A stretch of 34,808 nt of DNA. Source: Haliea sp. (lineage in GTDB: Bacteria; Pseudomonadota; Gammaproteobacteria; Pseudomonadales; Halieaceae). Below, in pieces: positions 17,957 through 25,447 of the stretch (positions are counted from its first letter, which is position 1; the number at the start of each line of letters is the position of its first letter). Position numbers and translations under genes: made by a program. The notes under the pieces are model-generated. The model ran no database searches and had not been told where the DNA came from. It saw only the letters and a list, made by a program, of their open reading frames with translations. The DNA is taken from positions 1 through 34,808 of the forward strand of contig JAHEBM010000026.1 in NCBI GenBank assembly GCA_024642245.1. The letters run 5' to 3'.

Positions 17957-17966
17957 CCTGTACAGG
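17957..17966. repeat. Ten-base perfect palindrome upstream of a small ORF
   Basis: CCTGTACAGG sits 22 bases before the ATG at 17989, just after a TTGAAC hexamer (17952-17957). It could be an operator, but no regulator family can be named from ten bases. Confidence 0.25.
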
Positions 17967-17988
17967 CCACGTTCTAGCAGAGTATCCC

Positions 17989-18171
17989 ATGAAAAGACTG
18001 GACCACAGCAGGCCAAGCCTTGTGGAGTTTCTCGGAAGTATCAAGTTTTCCAGGGGACAGGGCAGCTCGCCACTTGATGACGAAAGCTACCAACAGTTCG
18101 CGCGACTACAGCCCCTCACCCGCAGCAAACACCCCGCCGAGGATGCGCAACTGATACGCAGCGCCAACTAG
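17989..18171 (+). CDS. Small hypothetical protein
   Basis: 60 residues (MKRLDHSRPSLVEFLG...), hydrophilic, with no signal, membrane segment or recognised domain. The ORF begins 103 bases after the phosphoribosyltransferase and ends 23 bases before the convergent hydrolase stop. The ribosome binding site is weak (AGCAGAG). GC-ending codons and the absence of any opposing gene make it more likely real than a shadow, but there is no independent evidence of expression. Confidence 0.4.
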   Translation: MKRLDHSRPSLVEFLGSIKFSRGQGSSPLDDESYQQFARLQPLTRSKHPAEDAQLIRSAN

Positions 18172-18184
18172 TATAGCGGCCTCA

Positions 18185-18206
18185 GCGGGTGCCCTCAGGC
18201 ACCCGC
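18185..18206. terminator. Hairpin between convergent genes
   Basis: GCGGGTGCC pairs perfectly with GGCACCCGC over a CTCA loop, a nine-base stem that includes the stop codon of the hydrolase in the loop and right arm. It separates the small ORF and the hydrolase. No U-tract follows on either strand, so it may stabilise 3' ends rather than terminate alone. Confidence 0.4.
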
Positions 18207-19028
18207 CAGGCGGACAAAGGGCTTGAGGTAATCGCTCCGGCACAGGGCCCAGCGTTCGTGCGGCTCCACCAGGTGGTTGGCTATCACGGCGAACACCAGG
18301 GGATTGAACGGAAAACCGACGTGGCTGGCCATGACGGCCATGTTGGTGACGTAGCGCGGATCCCCCTCGCACCGGGCGATACCCGCCCCCACGATGCCGT
18401 CGGATTCACTGTACAGGGCAAGCACAGGCACCCGTAACTTACCCTCGCTGTAGGTATAATCCACCCAGCGGGCCAGTGCCTCCTCGTCCACCGCCACCCG
18501 GTTGTCGTAAACGCGACCCATCAGCTTGTAGATCGAGGTGCCACGCGGATCGCCGTAGGGCGTGCCCAGGGTAATCACCTGGCGTATCCACTGGGGGAAG
18601 CGATGCGCCAGCGCGACCGCGTACAATCCGCCCAGGCTCCACCCAATCAGGCTCACCTTGCCACCACTGTCGCGGAACTCCGCCTCGATACGTTCGGCAA
18701 TGGTGTCTTCTGTTTGCCGGCGGTGGACCAGGAAGTCATCCAGGCTGGCCATCCGAACTTCCGCGGCGTTGCGGCCCAGGCCCCAGGGAATGGCATTGTA
18801 ACCGCGCCGCTTGAGAAATTTGCGCAAGCTGGCGGTGGAACCGTCCGCACCCATAAAACCCGGAATAGTCATGATGGTGTGCCCGTCGCCCTGCGGCAGC
18901 GACCTGAACACCGGGGCCAACAGTGCACTGCTGCCCATCTCCAGAATGACGCGGCCAAATTCCATAACGCTGTGCCGCAGTTGGGGCGGGCGCAGGTGAC
19001 TTGCGTGAGTATAGGGTTTGGCTGACAT
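18195..19028 (-). CDS. Alpha/beta hydrolase (esterase/lipase-like)
   Basis: 277 residues from ATG 19028, with GGGGGAG just upstream. Nucleophile elbow GWSLGG places the serine at 131; D210 (YSESDGIVG) and H236 (ASHVGFPFN) are the likely partners, giving a complete Ser-Asp-His triad. TIPGFMGADGS (54-64) forms the oxyanion-hole side. No signal peptide is seen, so a cytoplasmic or peripheral membrane location is likely. It resembles esterases related to lipases and PGAP1-like hydrolases; the substrate is unknown. An extension to 19115 is open but lacks a ribosome binding site. The cmoA gene is transcribed away from it. Confidence 0.82.
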   Translation of the reverse strand: MSAKPYTHASHLRPPQLRHSVMEFGRVILEMGSSALLAPVFRSLPQGDGHTIMTIPGFMGADGSTASLRKFLKRRGYNAIPWGLGRNAAEVRMASLDDFLVHRRQTEDTIAERIEAEFRDSGGKVSLIGWSLGGLYAVALAHRFPQWIRQVITLGTPYGDPRGTSIYKLMGRVYDNRVAVDEEALARWVDYTYSEGKLRVPVLALYSESDGIVGAGIARCEGDPRYVTNMAVMASHVGFPFNPLVFAVIANHLVEPHERWALCRSDYLKPFVRLAGA

Positions 19029-19119
19029 AGGCTCCCCCGTTGTGCCGCTTACCCGATCATTGTGGCCAGTATTGCCACGGGAATACAGTAAAACCCCCGC
19101 CTGCGGGTTTAACATTTCA

Positions 19120-19128
19120 TGCTAGAAT
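19120..19128 (+). promoter_or_regulatory. Extended -10 promoter element before cmoA
   Basis: TGC-TAGAAT is an extended -10 motif 64 bases before the cmoA GTG. The expected -35 position is GC-rich and unlike consensus, which is common with extended -10 promoters. Confidence 0.35.
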
Positions 19129-19192
19129 TGCTCTCTTCAGAACCGTATTTACACCCCACAAGCGCCCGAACAGGGCTTTTTCGAGACCCCTG

Positions 19193-19948
19193 GTGACCGA
19201 ATCTCGCGACAATATTTACGCCGATCCCGATGCGGCCCTGCACACCGACCCGGTGACCGGGGTCGCGTTGTTCAGCTTCGATGAAAGCGTGGCGCAGGTG
19301 TTTCCGGACATGATCAGGCGTTCGGTGCCAGGCTACTCGACCATCGTGTCGATGACCGGGCTGCTGGCCGGGCGCTACGCCATGGAGGGTACCACGCTGT
19401 ACGATCTGGGTTGCTCGCTGGGGGCATCCAGCCTGGCCATGCGCCAGAATATCCACCAGCAGGATTGCCGGATTATCGGGGTGGACAACTCCCTGCCCAT
19501 GCTCGAGCGCTGCCGCAATATTATCGACACCGACACCCACCACACGCCGGTCGAACTGGTGTGTGCCAGGCTACAGGACGTTAACATCGAAAACGCCTCG
19601 GTCGTGGTGCTCAACTTCACCCTGCAGTTTATCCCCAGGGAAGAACGTGATGAGGTGCTCCGGCGTATCTGCCGGGGACTGCTGCCCGGCGGGATCATGG
19701 TGCTGTCCGAGAAGATCACTTTTGAAGACCCCCGCCTCAACGAACTGAATATCGACCTGCATCACCAGTTCAAGCGCGCCAATGGCTACAGCGACCTGGA
19801 AGTGGCCCGCAAGCGCAACGCCATCGAGAATGTCCTGTTGCCGGAAACCCTGGCCCGCCACCGGCAACGAATTGTGGATGCCGGTTTCAGCAGCTGCGAT
19901 GTCTGGTTCCAGTGTTTTAACTTCGCCTCACTGATCGCCCTGAAATGA
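19193..19948 (+). CDS. cmoA: Carboxy-S-adenosyl-L-methionine synthase
   Basis: 251 residues. CmoA makes carboxy-SAM from SAM and prephenate, the donor for wobble uridine modification of tRNA. Diagnostic stretches are FDESVAQVFPDMIRRSVPGY, the SAM-binding DLGCSLG (71-77), VVLNFTLQFIP, and the C-terminal SSCDVWFQCFNFASLIALK, all close to E. coli CmoA. No ATG fits the family length; GTG at 19193 gives 251 residues against 247 in E. coli, with CTG immediately before as an alternative. The stop overlaps the cmoB ATG by four bases, so the two are translationally coupled. Confidence 0.95.
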   Translation: MTESRDNIYADPDAALHTDPVTGVALFSFDESVAQVFPDMIRRSVPGYSTIVSMTGLLAGRYAMEGTTLYDLGCSLGASSLAMRQNIHQQDCRIIGVDNSLPMLERCRNIIDTDTHHTPVELVCARLQDVNIENASVVVLNFTLQFIPREERDEVLRRICRGLLPGGIMVLSEKITFEDPRLNELNIDLHHQFKRANGYSDLEVARKRNAIENVLLPETLARHRQRIVDAGFSSCDVWFQCFNFASLIALK

Positions 19949-20943
19949 TCGACTATCAGGCCCTTATCGACCGCTGGCAGGGCGGGGCGATGGACGCCTG
20001 GGCTCAATTGCTGCCCGAACAGCTTGCCGCGGGGCTGTCGCCGCAGCGCTACGGCGACCTGCCACGCTGGCTGCAGATACTGGCGGACCTGCCGGATATC
20101 GCTCCCGACCATATCCGACTGGACCGCGCCCGGGTTGGTGCCGACTGCAACGCCACCCCGGAGCCTGCAACCATCGCGCTGTTGCGCGAGGGCCTGCAGG
20201 GACTGCATCCCTGGCGCAAGGGCCCGTTCGAACTCTTCGGCATTCACATCGACACCGAGTGGCGCTCGGACTGGAAGTGGGATCGCCTGGCCCACGCCAT
20301 TGATGACCTGGAGGGTCGCCGGGTGCTGGATGTCGGCTGCGGCAGCGGCTACCACTGTTGGCGGATGGCGGGAGCCGGCGCCGCCGAGGTGATCGGTATC
20401 GACCCTACCCCCTTGTTCGTGGTGCAGTACTGGGCCCTGCAAAAGTACCTGCAGCGAAGCGATGTGTGGGTGTTGCCGGCGGGCATCGAGCAGGTGCCGT
20501 CCAGGTTGCAGGCATTTGATACGGTCTTTTCCATGGGCGTGCTGTACCACCGCCGCTCTCCGATGGACCACCTGCTGGAGCTCAGGGACTGCTTGCGCCC
20601 CGGCGGCCAGCTGGTGCTGGAAACCCTGGTGATCGAGGGTGGCCCGGGTGACACCCTGGTACCCGAGGGCCGCTATGCCCGCATGGGCAATGTCTGGTTC
20701 CTGCCAAGCATTGACACCCTGCTGGGCTGGCTGCGCAAGCTGGGGTTTGTCGACACGCGGTTGGTGGATGTGACCGTGACCTCGATCTCGGAGCAGCGCT
20801 CCACCGACTGGATGCGCTTCCAGTCCCTGGCAGATTTCCTGGACCCGCAGGACAACTGCAAATCCATCGAAGGCCACCCGGCGCCGCGGCGGGCGATTGT
20901 CACGGCGCGAGCGCCTGGGACCTGGGACCCGAACCTGGTGTAG
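19945..20943 (+). CDS. cmoB: tRNA U34 carboxymethyltransferase
   Basis: 332 residues. CmoB uses carboxy-SAM from CmoA to convert 5-hydroxyuridine-34 to 5-carboxymethoxyuridine, widening decoding by tRNAs for Ala, Ser, Pro, Thr, Leu and Val. The Rossmann SAM motif is LDVGCGSGYH (128-137), preceded by RKGPFELFGIHIDTEWRSDWKW, a CmoB signature, and followed by FSMGVLYHRRSP. Length is close to the 323 residues of E. coli. ATGA overlap with cmoA shows a two-gene operon. The 128 bases after its stop hold no clear terminator. Confidence 0.96.
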   Translation: MIDYQALIDRWQGGAMDAWAQLLPEQLAAGLSPQRYGDLPRWLQILADLPDIAPDHIRLDRARVGADCNATPEPATIALLREGLQGLHPWRKGPFELFGIHIDTEWRSDWKWDRLAHAIDDLEGRRVLDVGCGSGYHCWRMAGAGAAEVIGIDPTPLFVVQYWALQKYLQRSDVWVLPAGIEQVPSRLQAFDTVFSMGVLYHRRSPMDHLLELRDCLRPGGQLVLETLVIEGGPGDTLVPEGRYARMGNVWFLPSIDTLLGWLRKLGFVDTRLVDVTVTSISEQRSTDWMRFQSLADFLDPQDNCKSIEGHPAPRRAIVTARAPGTWDPNLV

Positions 20944-21071
20944 CCCGACAGGCTTTCACGGGGTTGACGTCCGGCTTAACCAACCACCGTGGTCGTCAGG
21001 CAGTTTGTGCCCGATGACCCCGGCGACTGACAAGCACGGAACCCTGATTTGGCACACGCCGAATCAAGCTG

Positions 21072-23492
21072 TTAATGCAACGCGTTATCCGCCTGGTGAT
21101 CCTGGAACACACATTCGAACACCTCGCGGAACGTCCGCGCAAAATGCACGTTAATGCCCTCGCGCAGGTATTCCGGCAGCTCCTCGAAATCGCGCCGGTT
21201 GGCGTGAGGCAGGATCAGCTCCATGATCTTGCTGCGACGGGCGGCGATGACCTTTTCGCGGATGCCCCCGACCGGCAACACCTGCCCGGTAAGGGTCAGT
21301 TCACCGGTCATGGCCAGGGGCCTTTTGATCCGCTCCTTGCGCGCCAGCGACACCAGTGCCGTCGCTATCGTGATGCCGGCGCTGGGGCCGTCTTTCGGGG
21401 TAGCGCCCTCCGGGACGTGCAGGTGCACCATGCTGATGTCGAAAAAGTCGGGGTGGCAGCGGTAGTCCTTGAGGTGTGCCGACACGTAACTGTAGGCGAT
21501 CTCGGCTGATTCGCGCATCACTTCACCCAGCTTGCCGGTCATCTTGAAGCCGCGATTCAGGGTATGGATCTGCGAGGATTCGATCGCCAGGGTAGCGCCT
21601 CCCATGGCAGTCCAGGCCAGGCCCGTGGCGACGCCCAGCCCACGCAGGGGCTTGTCGGGCTGGAAGGGGGGTTTGCCCAGCAGCTCATCGATGTCTTTCT
21701 TGCCTATGCGCATTTTGTCCTCACCACCCTCCAGCAGGCGCACGATCGACTTGCGCATGATGCGCGCCAGCTGCTTCTCCAGGGTGCGGACACCGGCCTC
21801 GCGGCAGTATGAATCGATAACATACTTCAGGGCCGCCTCGTTGATCTTCAGCTGGTCCTCCCCGAGGCCGTGGCGCTCCAACTGGCGGGGCCACAGGTGG
21901 TTTCTGCCGATGGCGAGCTTCTCCTCGGCCACATAACCGGACAGGCGCAGGGTTTCCATGCGGTCGAGCAAGGGACCGGGAATCGTGTCGAGCTGGTTGG
22001 CAGTGCAGATAAACAGCACCTTGGACAGGTCCACCCGCAGGTCCAGGTAATGGTCCAGGAATTCGCTGTTCTGCTCCGGGTCCAGGACTTCCAGCAGGGC
22101 GGATGCCGGATCGCCCTGGTAGGAAGCGCCGATCTTGTCGATCTCATCGAGCATGATGACCGGGTTGGCCACCTTGACCTCTTTGAGTGCCTGCACGAAC
22201 TTGCCGGGCATGGCGCCGATGTAGGTGCGCCGGTGACCCTTGATCTCCGCCTCATCGCGCATGCCGCCGAGGCTGAAACGGTAAAACTCCCGCCCCAGAG
22301 CATCCGCCACCGAGCGCCCTATACTGGTTTTTCCCACACCCGGTGGCCCTACCAACAGCAGGATAGAACCCGATATCTCCCCCTTGAAGGAACCGACTGC
22401 AAGGAACTCCAGGATGCGATCCTTGACGTCCTCCAGCCCCTCGTGTTGCCCGTCCAGTACCTTGCGGGCATGTTTCAGGTCGAGCTGGTCCTGCGTGCAA
22501 ACGCCCCAGGGTACCGATGTCGCCCAGTCCAGGTAGTTGCGGGTCACGCCGTATTCGGGCGACCCGGTTTCCAGCACCGAGAGCTTGTGCAACTCCTCCT
22601 GGATTCGCCGTTGGGCTGCGGGCGGCAGTGACAGGTCGCGGATGCGCTCTTCGAACATTTCCACGTCCGTGGTACGGTCATCCTTGGAGATTCCCAGTTC
22701 CTTCTGGATTATCTTCATCTGCTCGCGCAGGAAGAACTCGCGTTGCTGGGCCGAGACCTTTTCGTTGACCTGGCTGGTGATCTGGCCCTGTAACTGGGCG
22801 ACCTCGCGCTCCTTGCGCAGCAGCGCGAGAACTTTTTCCATGCGTGACACCAGCGGCAGGGTGTCCAGTATTTCCTGTAGTTGCTCTCCCGAGGCCGTGG
22901 TCAGTGCAGCGGAGAAATCCGCCAGCAGGCTCGGCTGGTTGGGGCTGAAATTGGCCAGGTATTGTTTCAGTTCTTCACTGTACAGTGGGTTGAGAGGCAG
23001 CAACTCCTTGATTTCCTTGATCAGGGCCATGGTATACGCCTTGACCTCGTCGGATCCCTTGTCGCCCTGGCTGCGCGGATACTCCACCTGCACCAGGTAG
23101 GGCGGCTTGTCACTGAGCCATCGAACGATGCGGAAACGCTTCACCCCCTGGGCGAGGAAATGACCCCGTTGCTCCGCCACGGGCGAGCGGTGCAGACGCA
23201 CAATACAGCCCATGTCGGGGAATTGACGCGGCTCGACCAGGGCGGGGTCCGCCTGGGGAATGTAGGACAGCCCGAGCAGCCCGTGGCCGGCCTTGCCCAC
23301 GGCCTCAAGGGTAGAAGCCCACTGGTCGGGATTAATGGCCACCGGCTGCACCTGCCCCGGGAAGAAGGGCCGATGCGGGATGGGCAACAGGCACAGCGTT
23401 TCCGGCAGTACATCGTCGGCCACCGCCGGCGTATTCGCCTTGATTTCAGCGGACACTACTTCCGCCTCTGCCGCTTCGTCGCGCTCACTCAT
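21072..23492 (-). CDS. ATP-dependent Lon protease, second (AsrA-like) type
   Basis: 806 residues. Serine protease of the AAA+ family degrading misfolded and regulatory proteins in the cytoplasm. N-terminal Lon domain (about 30-225), Walker A GPPGVGKT (382-389), Walker B VIMLDEIDKIG, and the catalytic dyad S704 (PKDGPSAG) and K747 (GIREKVIAA), spaced 43 residues as in E. coli. The N-terminus reads LLPIPHRPFFPGQVQP instead of the usual LPLRDVVVFPHM, which from memory resembles P. aeruginosa AsrA (PA0779) more than housekeeping Lon. A sigma-32 promoter lies upstream. A standard lon elsewhere in the genome is therefore expected. Confidence 0.92.
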   Translation of the reverse strand: MSERDEAAEAEVVSAEIKANTPAVADDVLPETLCLLPIPHRPFFPGQVQPVAINPDQWASTLEAVGKAGHGLLGLSYIPQADPALVEPRQFPDMGCIVRLHRSPVAEQRGHFLAQGVKRFRIVRWLSDKPPYLVQVEYPRSQGDKGSDEVKAYTMALIKEIKELLPLNPLYSEELKQYLANFSPNQPSLLADFSAALTTASGEQLQEILDTLPLVSRMEKVLALLRKEREVAQLQGQITSQVNEKVSAQQREFFLREQMKIIQKELGISKDDRTTDVEMFEERIRDLSLPPAAQRRIQEELHKLSVLETGSPEYGVTRNYLDWATSVPWGVCTQDQLDLKHARKVLDGQHEGLEDVKDRILEFLAVGSFKGEISGSILLLVGPPGVGKTSIGRSVADALGREFYRFSLGGMRDEAEIKGHRRTYIGAMPGKFVQALKEVKVANPVIMLDEIDKIGASYQGDPASALLEVLDPEQNSEFLDHYLDLRVDLSKVLFICTANQLDTIPGPLLDRMETLRLSGYVAEEKLAIGRNHLWPRQLERHGLGEDQLKINEAALKYVIDSYCREAGVRTLEKQLARIMRKSIVRLLEGGEDKMRIGKKDIDELLGKPPFQPDKPLRGLGVATGLAWTAMGGATLAIESSQIHTLNRGFKMTGKLGEVMRESAEIAYSYVSAHLKDYRCHPDFFDISMVHLHVPEGATPKDGPSAGITIATALVSLARKERIKRPLAMTGELTLTGQVLPVGGIREKVIAARRSKIMELILPHANRRDFEELPEYLREGINVHFARTFREVFECVFQDHQADNALH

Positions 23493-23532
23493 CTTTTCAG
23501 GGCCTTTGCTGGCAATCGGGTCAATCCTGTCT

Positions 23533-23560
23533 ATATAGGGGCCAACAGGCGTTTTTCAAG
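23533..23560 (-). promoter_or_regulatory. Sigma-32 (heat-shock) promoter of the Lon gene
   Basis: On the minus strand CTTGAAA (23560-23554) is followed after 12 bases by CCCCTATAT (23541-23533). Both elements and the spacing fit the RpoH consensus CTTGAAA / CCCCATNT closely. It lies about 40 bases upstream of the ATG at 23492. Confidence 0.75.
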
Positions 23561-23660
23561 CAAGTGCAGACTATTCCCGTTCATCCGCCGCTGAACTGCA
23601 GGTATACTTTCGCGCCCGGGGTGACCCCGTTGCGCCCCACACCAAAGGAGGACAAGTGCA

Positions 23661-24941
23661 GTGCAAACAGACCCGAATCACACCGCCGAACTGCAGACTC
23701 AACTGGACGCACTGCAGGCTGAGTACGACACACTGAAAGGCCTGGGGCTGGCACTGGACCTCACGCGGGGAAAACCCTGCACCGAGCAGGTGGCGCTGTC
23801 AGACGCGCTGGACGGGATACTGAACGGTGACTATCTGGCCGCGGACGGCACCGATACCCGCAATTACGGCGGGCTGGACGGCCTGCCGGAGGCGAAAGCG
23901 CTGTTCGGGCCGGTACTGGGCCTGCCGGCAGACGAAATCATGGTGGGCGGTAATTCCAGCCTGACCATGATGTACCAGGTGCTGGAATTTGCCCTCAGCG
24001 AAGGACTGCGCGGACCCGAGTCCGCCTGGGGCAACAGCGACACGATCAAATTTCTCTGCCCGGTACCCGGTTACGACCGGCATTTTGCCATCTGTGAGCA
24101 CCTGGGTATCGAGATGATCAACGTGCCCATGCTGGACACCGGTCCCGACATGGACGCGGTCGAAGCGCTGGTGAAGCAGGACAGTTCTATCGCAGGCATC
24201 TGGTGTGTGCCGCGCTTCTCCAATCCCACCGGCTGCGTATACAGCGATGCGACCGTCGAGCGCCTGGCACAGCTGCCGAAGCTCGCGGCAGGCCATTTCC
24301 TTGTCATGTGGGATAACGCCTACGCCGTGCACACCCTGTACGATGACGCCCGGCCACTGGCGCCCATAAGCGACTATTGCCGCCGCCATGGCACGCTGGA
24401 AAACGTGTTCCAGTTTGGCTCGACTTCCAAGATCACGTTTTCCGGTGCCGGGGTGGCGTTCCTTGGCAGCAGCAGGGATAACCTGGTCGCGCTGGCAAAA
24501 CACCTGGGCTACCAGAGCATTGGCCCGGACAAGGTCAACCAGCTGCGCCATGTGCGCTTCCTGCGGGATACCGACACGCTGGCGGCGCATATGGCAAGGC
24601 ACGCCGCCATCGTCCGCCCCCGCTTCGACAGCGTGCTGGACACCCTGGAGAGGGAGCTGGCCGGCGCCGGCATGGGCAGCTGGACACGGCCCCGGGGAGG
24701 CTACTTCATCTCCTTCGATACCCTGCCCGGGCTCGCCCGGGAAGTGGTAGCGCTGGCGGGTGCAATCGGGGTAAAGCTGACGCCGGCGGGTGCCACCTTT
24801 CCCTACGGCAGGGACCCGCAGGACTGCAACATCCGCCTCTCGCCCACCTATGCCAGCCTCGAGGCGGTAAAATCGACGGTGGAAGCGTTCGTGGTCTGTG
24901 TGCGCCTGGCCACCCTGCGGCAGCGACTCAAGGCCAGATAA
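23661..24941 (+). CDS. PLP-dependent aminotransferase, class I/II (PF12897-like)
   Basis: 426 residues, cytoplasmic PLP enzyme. Motifs: RGKPC near 36-40, NYGGLDGLPEAKALF, N188 in FSNPTGCVYS, D218/N219 in MWDNAYAVH, and the Schiff-base lysine K257 in FGSTSKITFSGAG. The wording of these motifs fits the small group annotated as aspartate or alanine-glyoxylate aminotransferases with MocR-like catalytic domains, here without a DNA-binding domain. The substrate is not clear. Start is GTG 23661, fixed by an excellent AAGGAGGA eight bases upstream. It is divergent from the Lon gene and ends in a hairpin shared with the convergent gene. Confidence 0.85.
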   Translation: MQTDPNHTAELQTQLDALQAEYDTLKGLGLALDLTRGKPCTEQVALSDALDGILNGDYLAADGTDTRNYGGLDGLPEAKALFGPVLGLPADEIMVGGNSSLTMMYQVLEFALSEGLRGPESAWGNSDTIKFLCPVPGYDRHFAICEHLGIEMINVPMLDTGPDMDAVEALVKQDSSIAGIWCVPRFSNPTGCVYSDATVERLAQLPKLAAGHFLVMWDNAYAVHTLYDDARPLAPISDYCRRHGTLENVFQFGSTSKITFSGAGVAFLGSSRDNLVALAKHLGYQSIGPDKVNQLRHVRFLRDTDTLAAHMARHAAIVRPRFDSVLDTLERELAGAGMGSWTRPRGGYFISFDTLPGLAREVVALAGAIGVKLTPAGATFPYGRDPQDCNIRLSPTYASLEAVKSTVEAFVVCVRLATLRQRLKAR

Positions 24942-24944
24942 AGA

Positions 24945-24972
24945 CCTGGTAGCGTTTACCGATGCTACCAGG
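24945..24972. terminator. Hairpin between convergent genes
   Basis: CCTGGTAGC (24945-24953) pairs perfectly with GCTACCAGG (24964-24972) across ten bases. The right arm includes the stop codon of the minus-strand gene; the left arm starts three bases after the aminotransferase stop. A U-tract is lacking on both strands. Confidence 0.4.
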
Positions 24973-25447
24973 GATTGTCCGGGTCCAGTTCAAAGGTTTC
25001 CACCAACCATTCGAAGTAGAGACCACTGGAGAGGAAATCCAGGTAGATCTCGTTGACCAGGTTGACCAGTTTTTTCACCGCGTAATCCACATCCCCGTCA
25101 AGGACATGCAGGGTAAGCGCCACGTCCCCGCCGCGGTTATAGGTTTTCAGGGATACCTTCGCCGGATCGCAGCGGCGATGCGCCGGCAGGGCCTGATCCT
25201 GGCGACCTTTCAGCCAGGCCCTGAAGTCACGGTACAGCGGTGAACGAGCCGGCACTGCGGGCAGCACACAGGCGATGCGCAGGGTCTGTTTCGACTCCTC
25301 CCATACCCATTGGAAAAGCTGCCTGCGATGCCATTGCAGCCGGTACTCGGCGCCGTTGCGGGCGCGCTCATGCCGGCTGAAACTGGTGAACACACCCCGG
25401 GCGGCGTAATCCTCGAGCAGGTCGCCTACCCGTACCGACGACCCCAT
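24965..25447 (-). CDS. Unknown protein coupled to the periplasmic ThDP enzyme
   Basis: 160 residues; no family recognised. There is no signal peptide, membrane helix or cysteine-rich motif, so it is probably cytoplasmic. The N-terminal half is basic and Trp/Arg-rich (YRLQWHRRQLFQWVWEESKQ), the C-terminal half has a beta-like stretch KVSLKTYNRGGDVALTLHVLDGD followed by amphipathic helices and an acidic end ELDPDNPW. Its ATG shares the A with the TGA of the upstream gene (TGATG), a classic sign of translational coupling and of stoichiometric partnership. A maturation or export chaperone for the Tat substrate is one guess, a subunit another; neither is shown by sequence. Confidence 0.75.
   Translation of the reverse strand: MGSSVRVGDLLEDYAARGVFTSFSRHERARNGAEYRLQWHRRQLFQWVWEESKQTLRIACVLPAVPARSPLYRDFRAWLKGRQDQALPAHRRCDPAKVSLKTYNRGGDVALTLHVLDGDVDYAVKKLVNLVNEIYLDFLSSGLYFEWLVETFELDPDNPW

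Noticed and set aside
19091..19110. AAACCC/GGGTTT dyad between the hydrolase and cmoA, looking like a terminator
   Set aside because: It lies between two divergent 5' ends, so no transcript from the adjacent genes should end there.
19786..20877. A 363-codon minus-strand frame opposite cmoB
   Set aside because: cmoB is certain on the plus strand; the mirror frame is low in hydrophobic order and has no homology that I recognise.
20944..21071. Gap between cmoB and the Lon gene examined for a terminator or small RNA
   Set aside because: Only a very short CCAC/GTGG stem was seen. Nothing supports an RNA gene.
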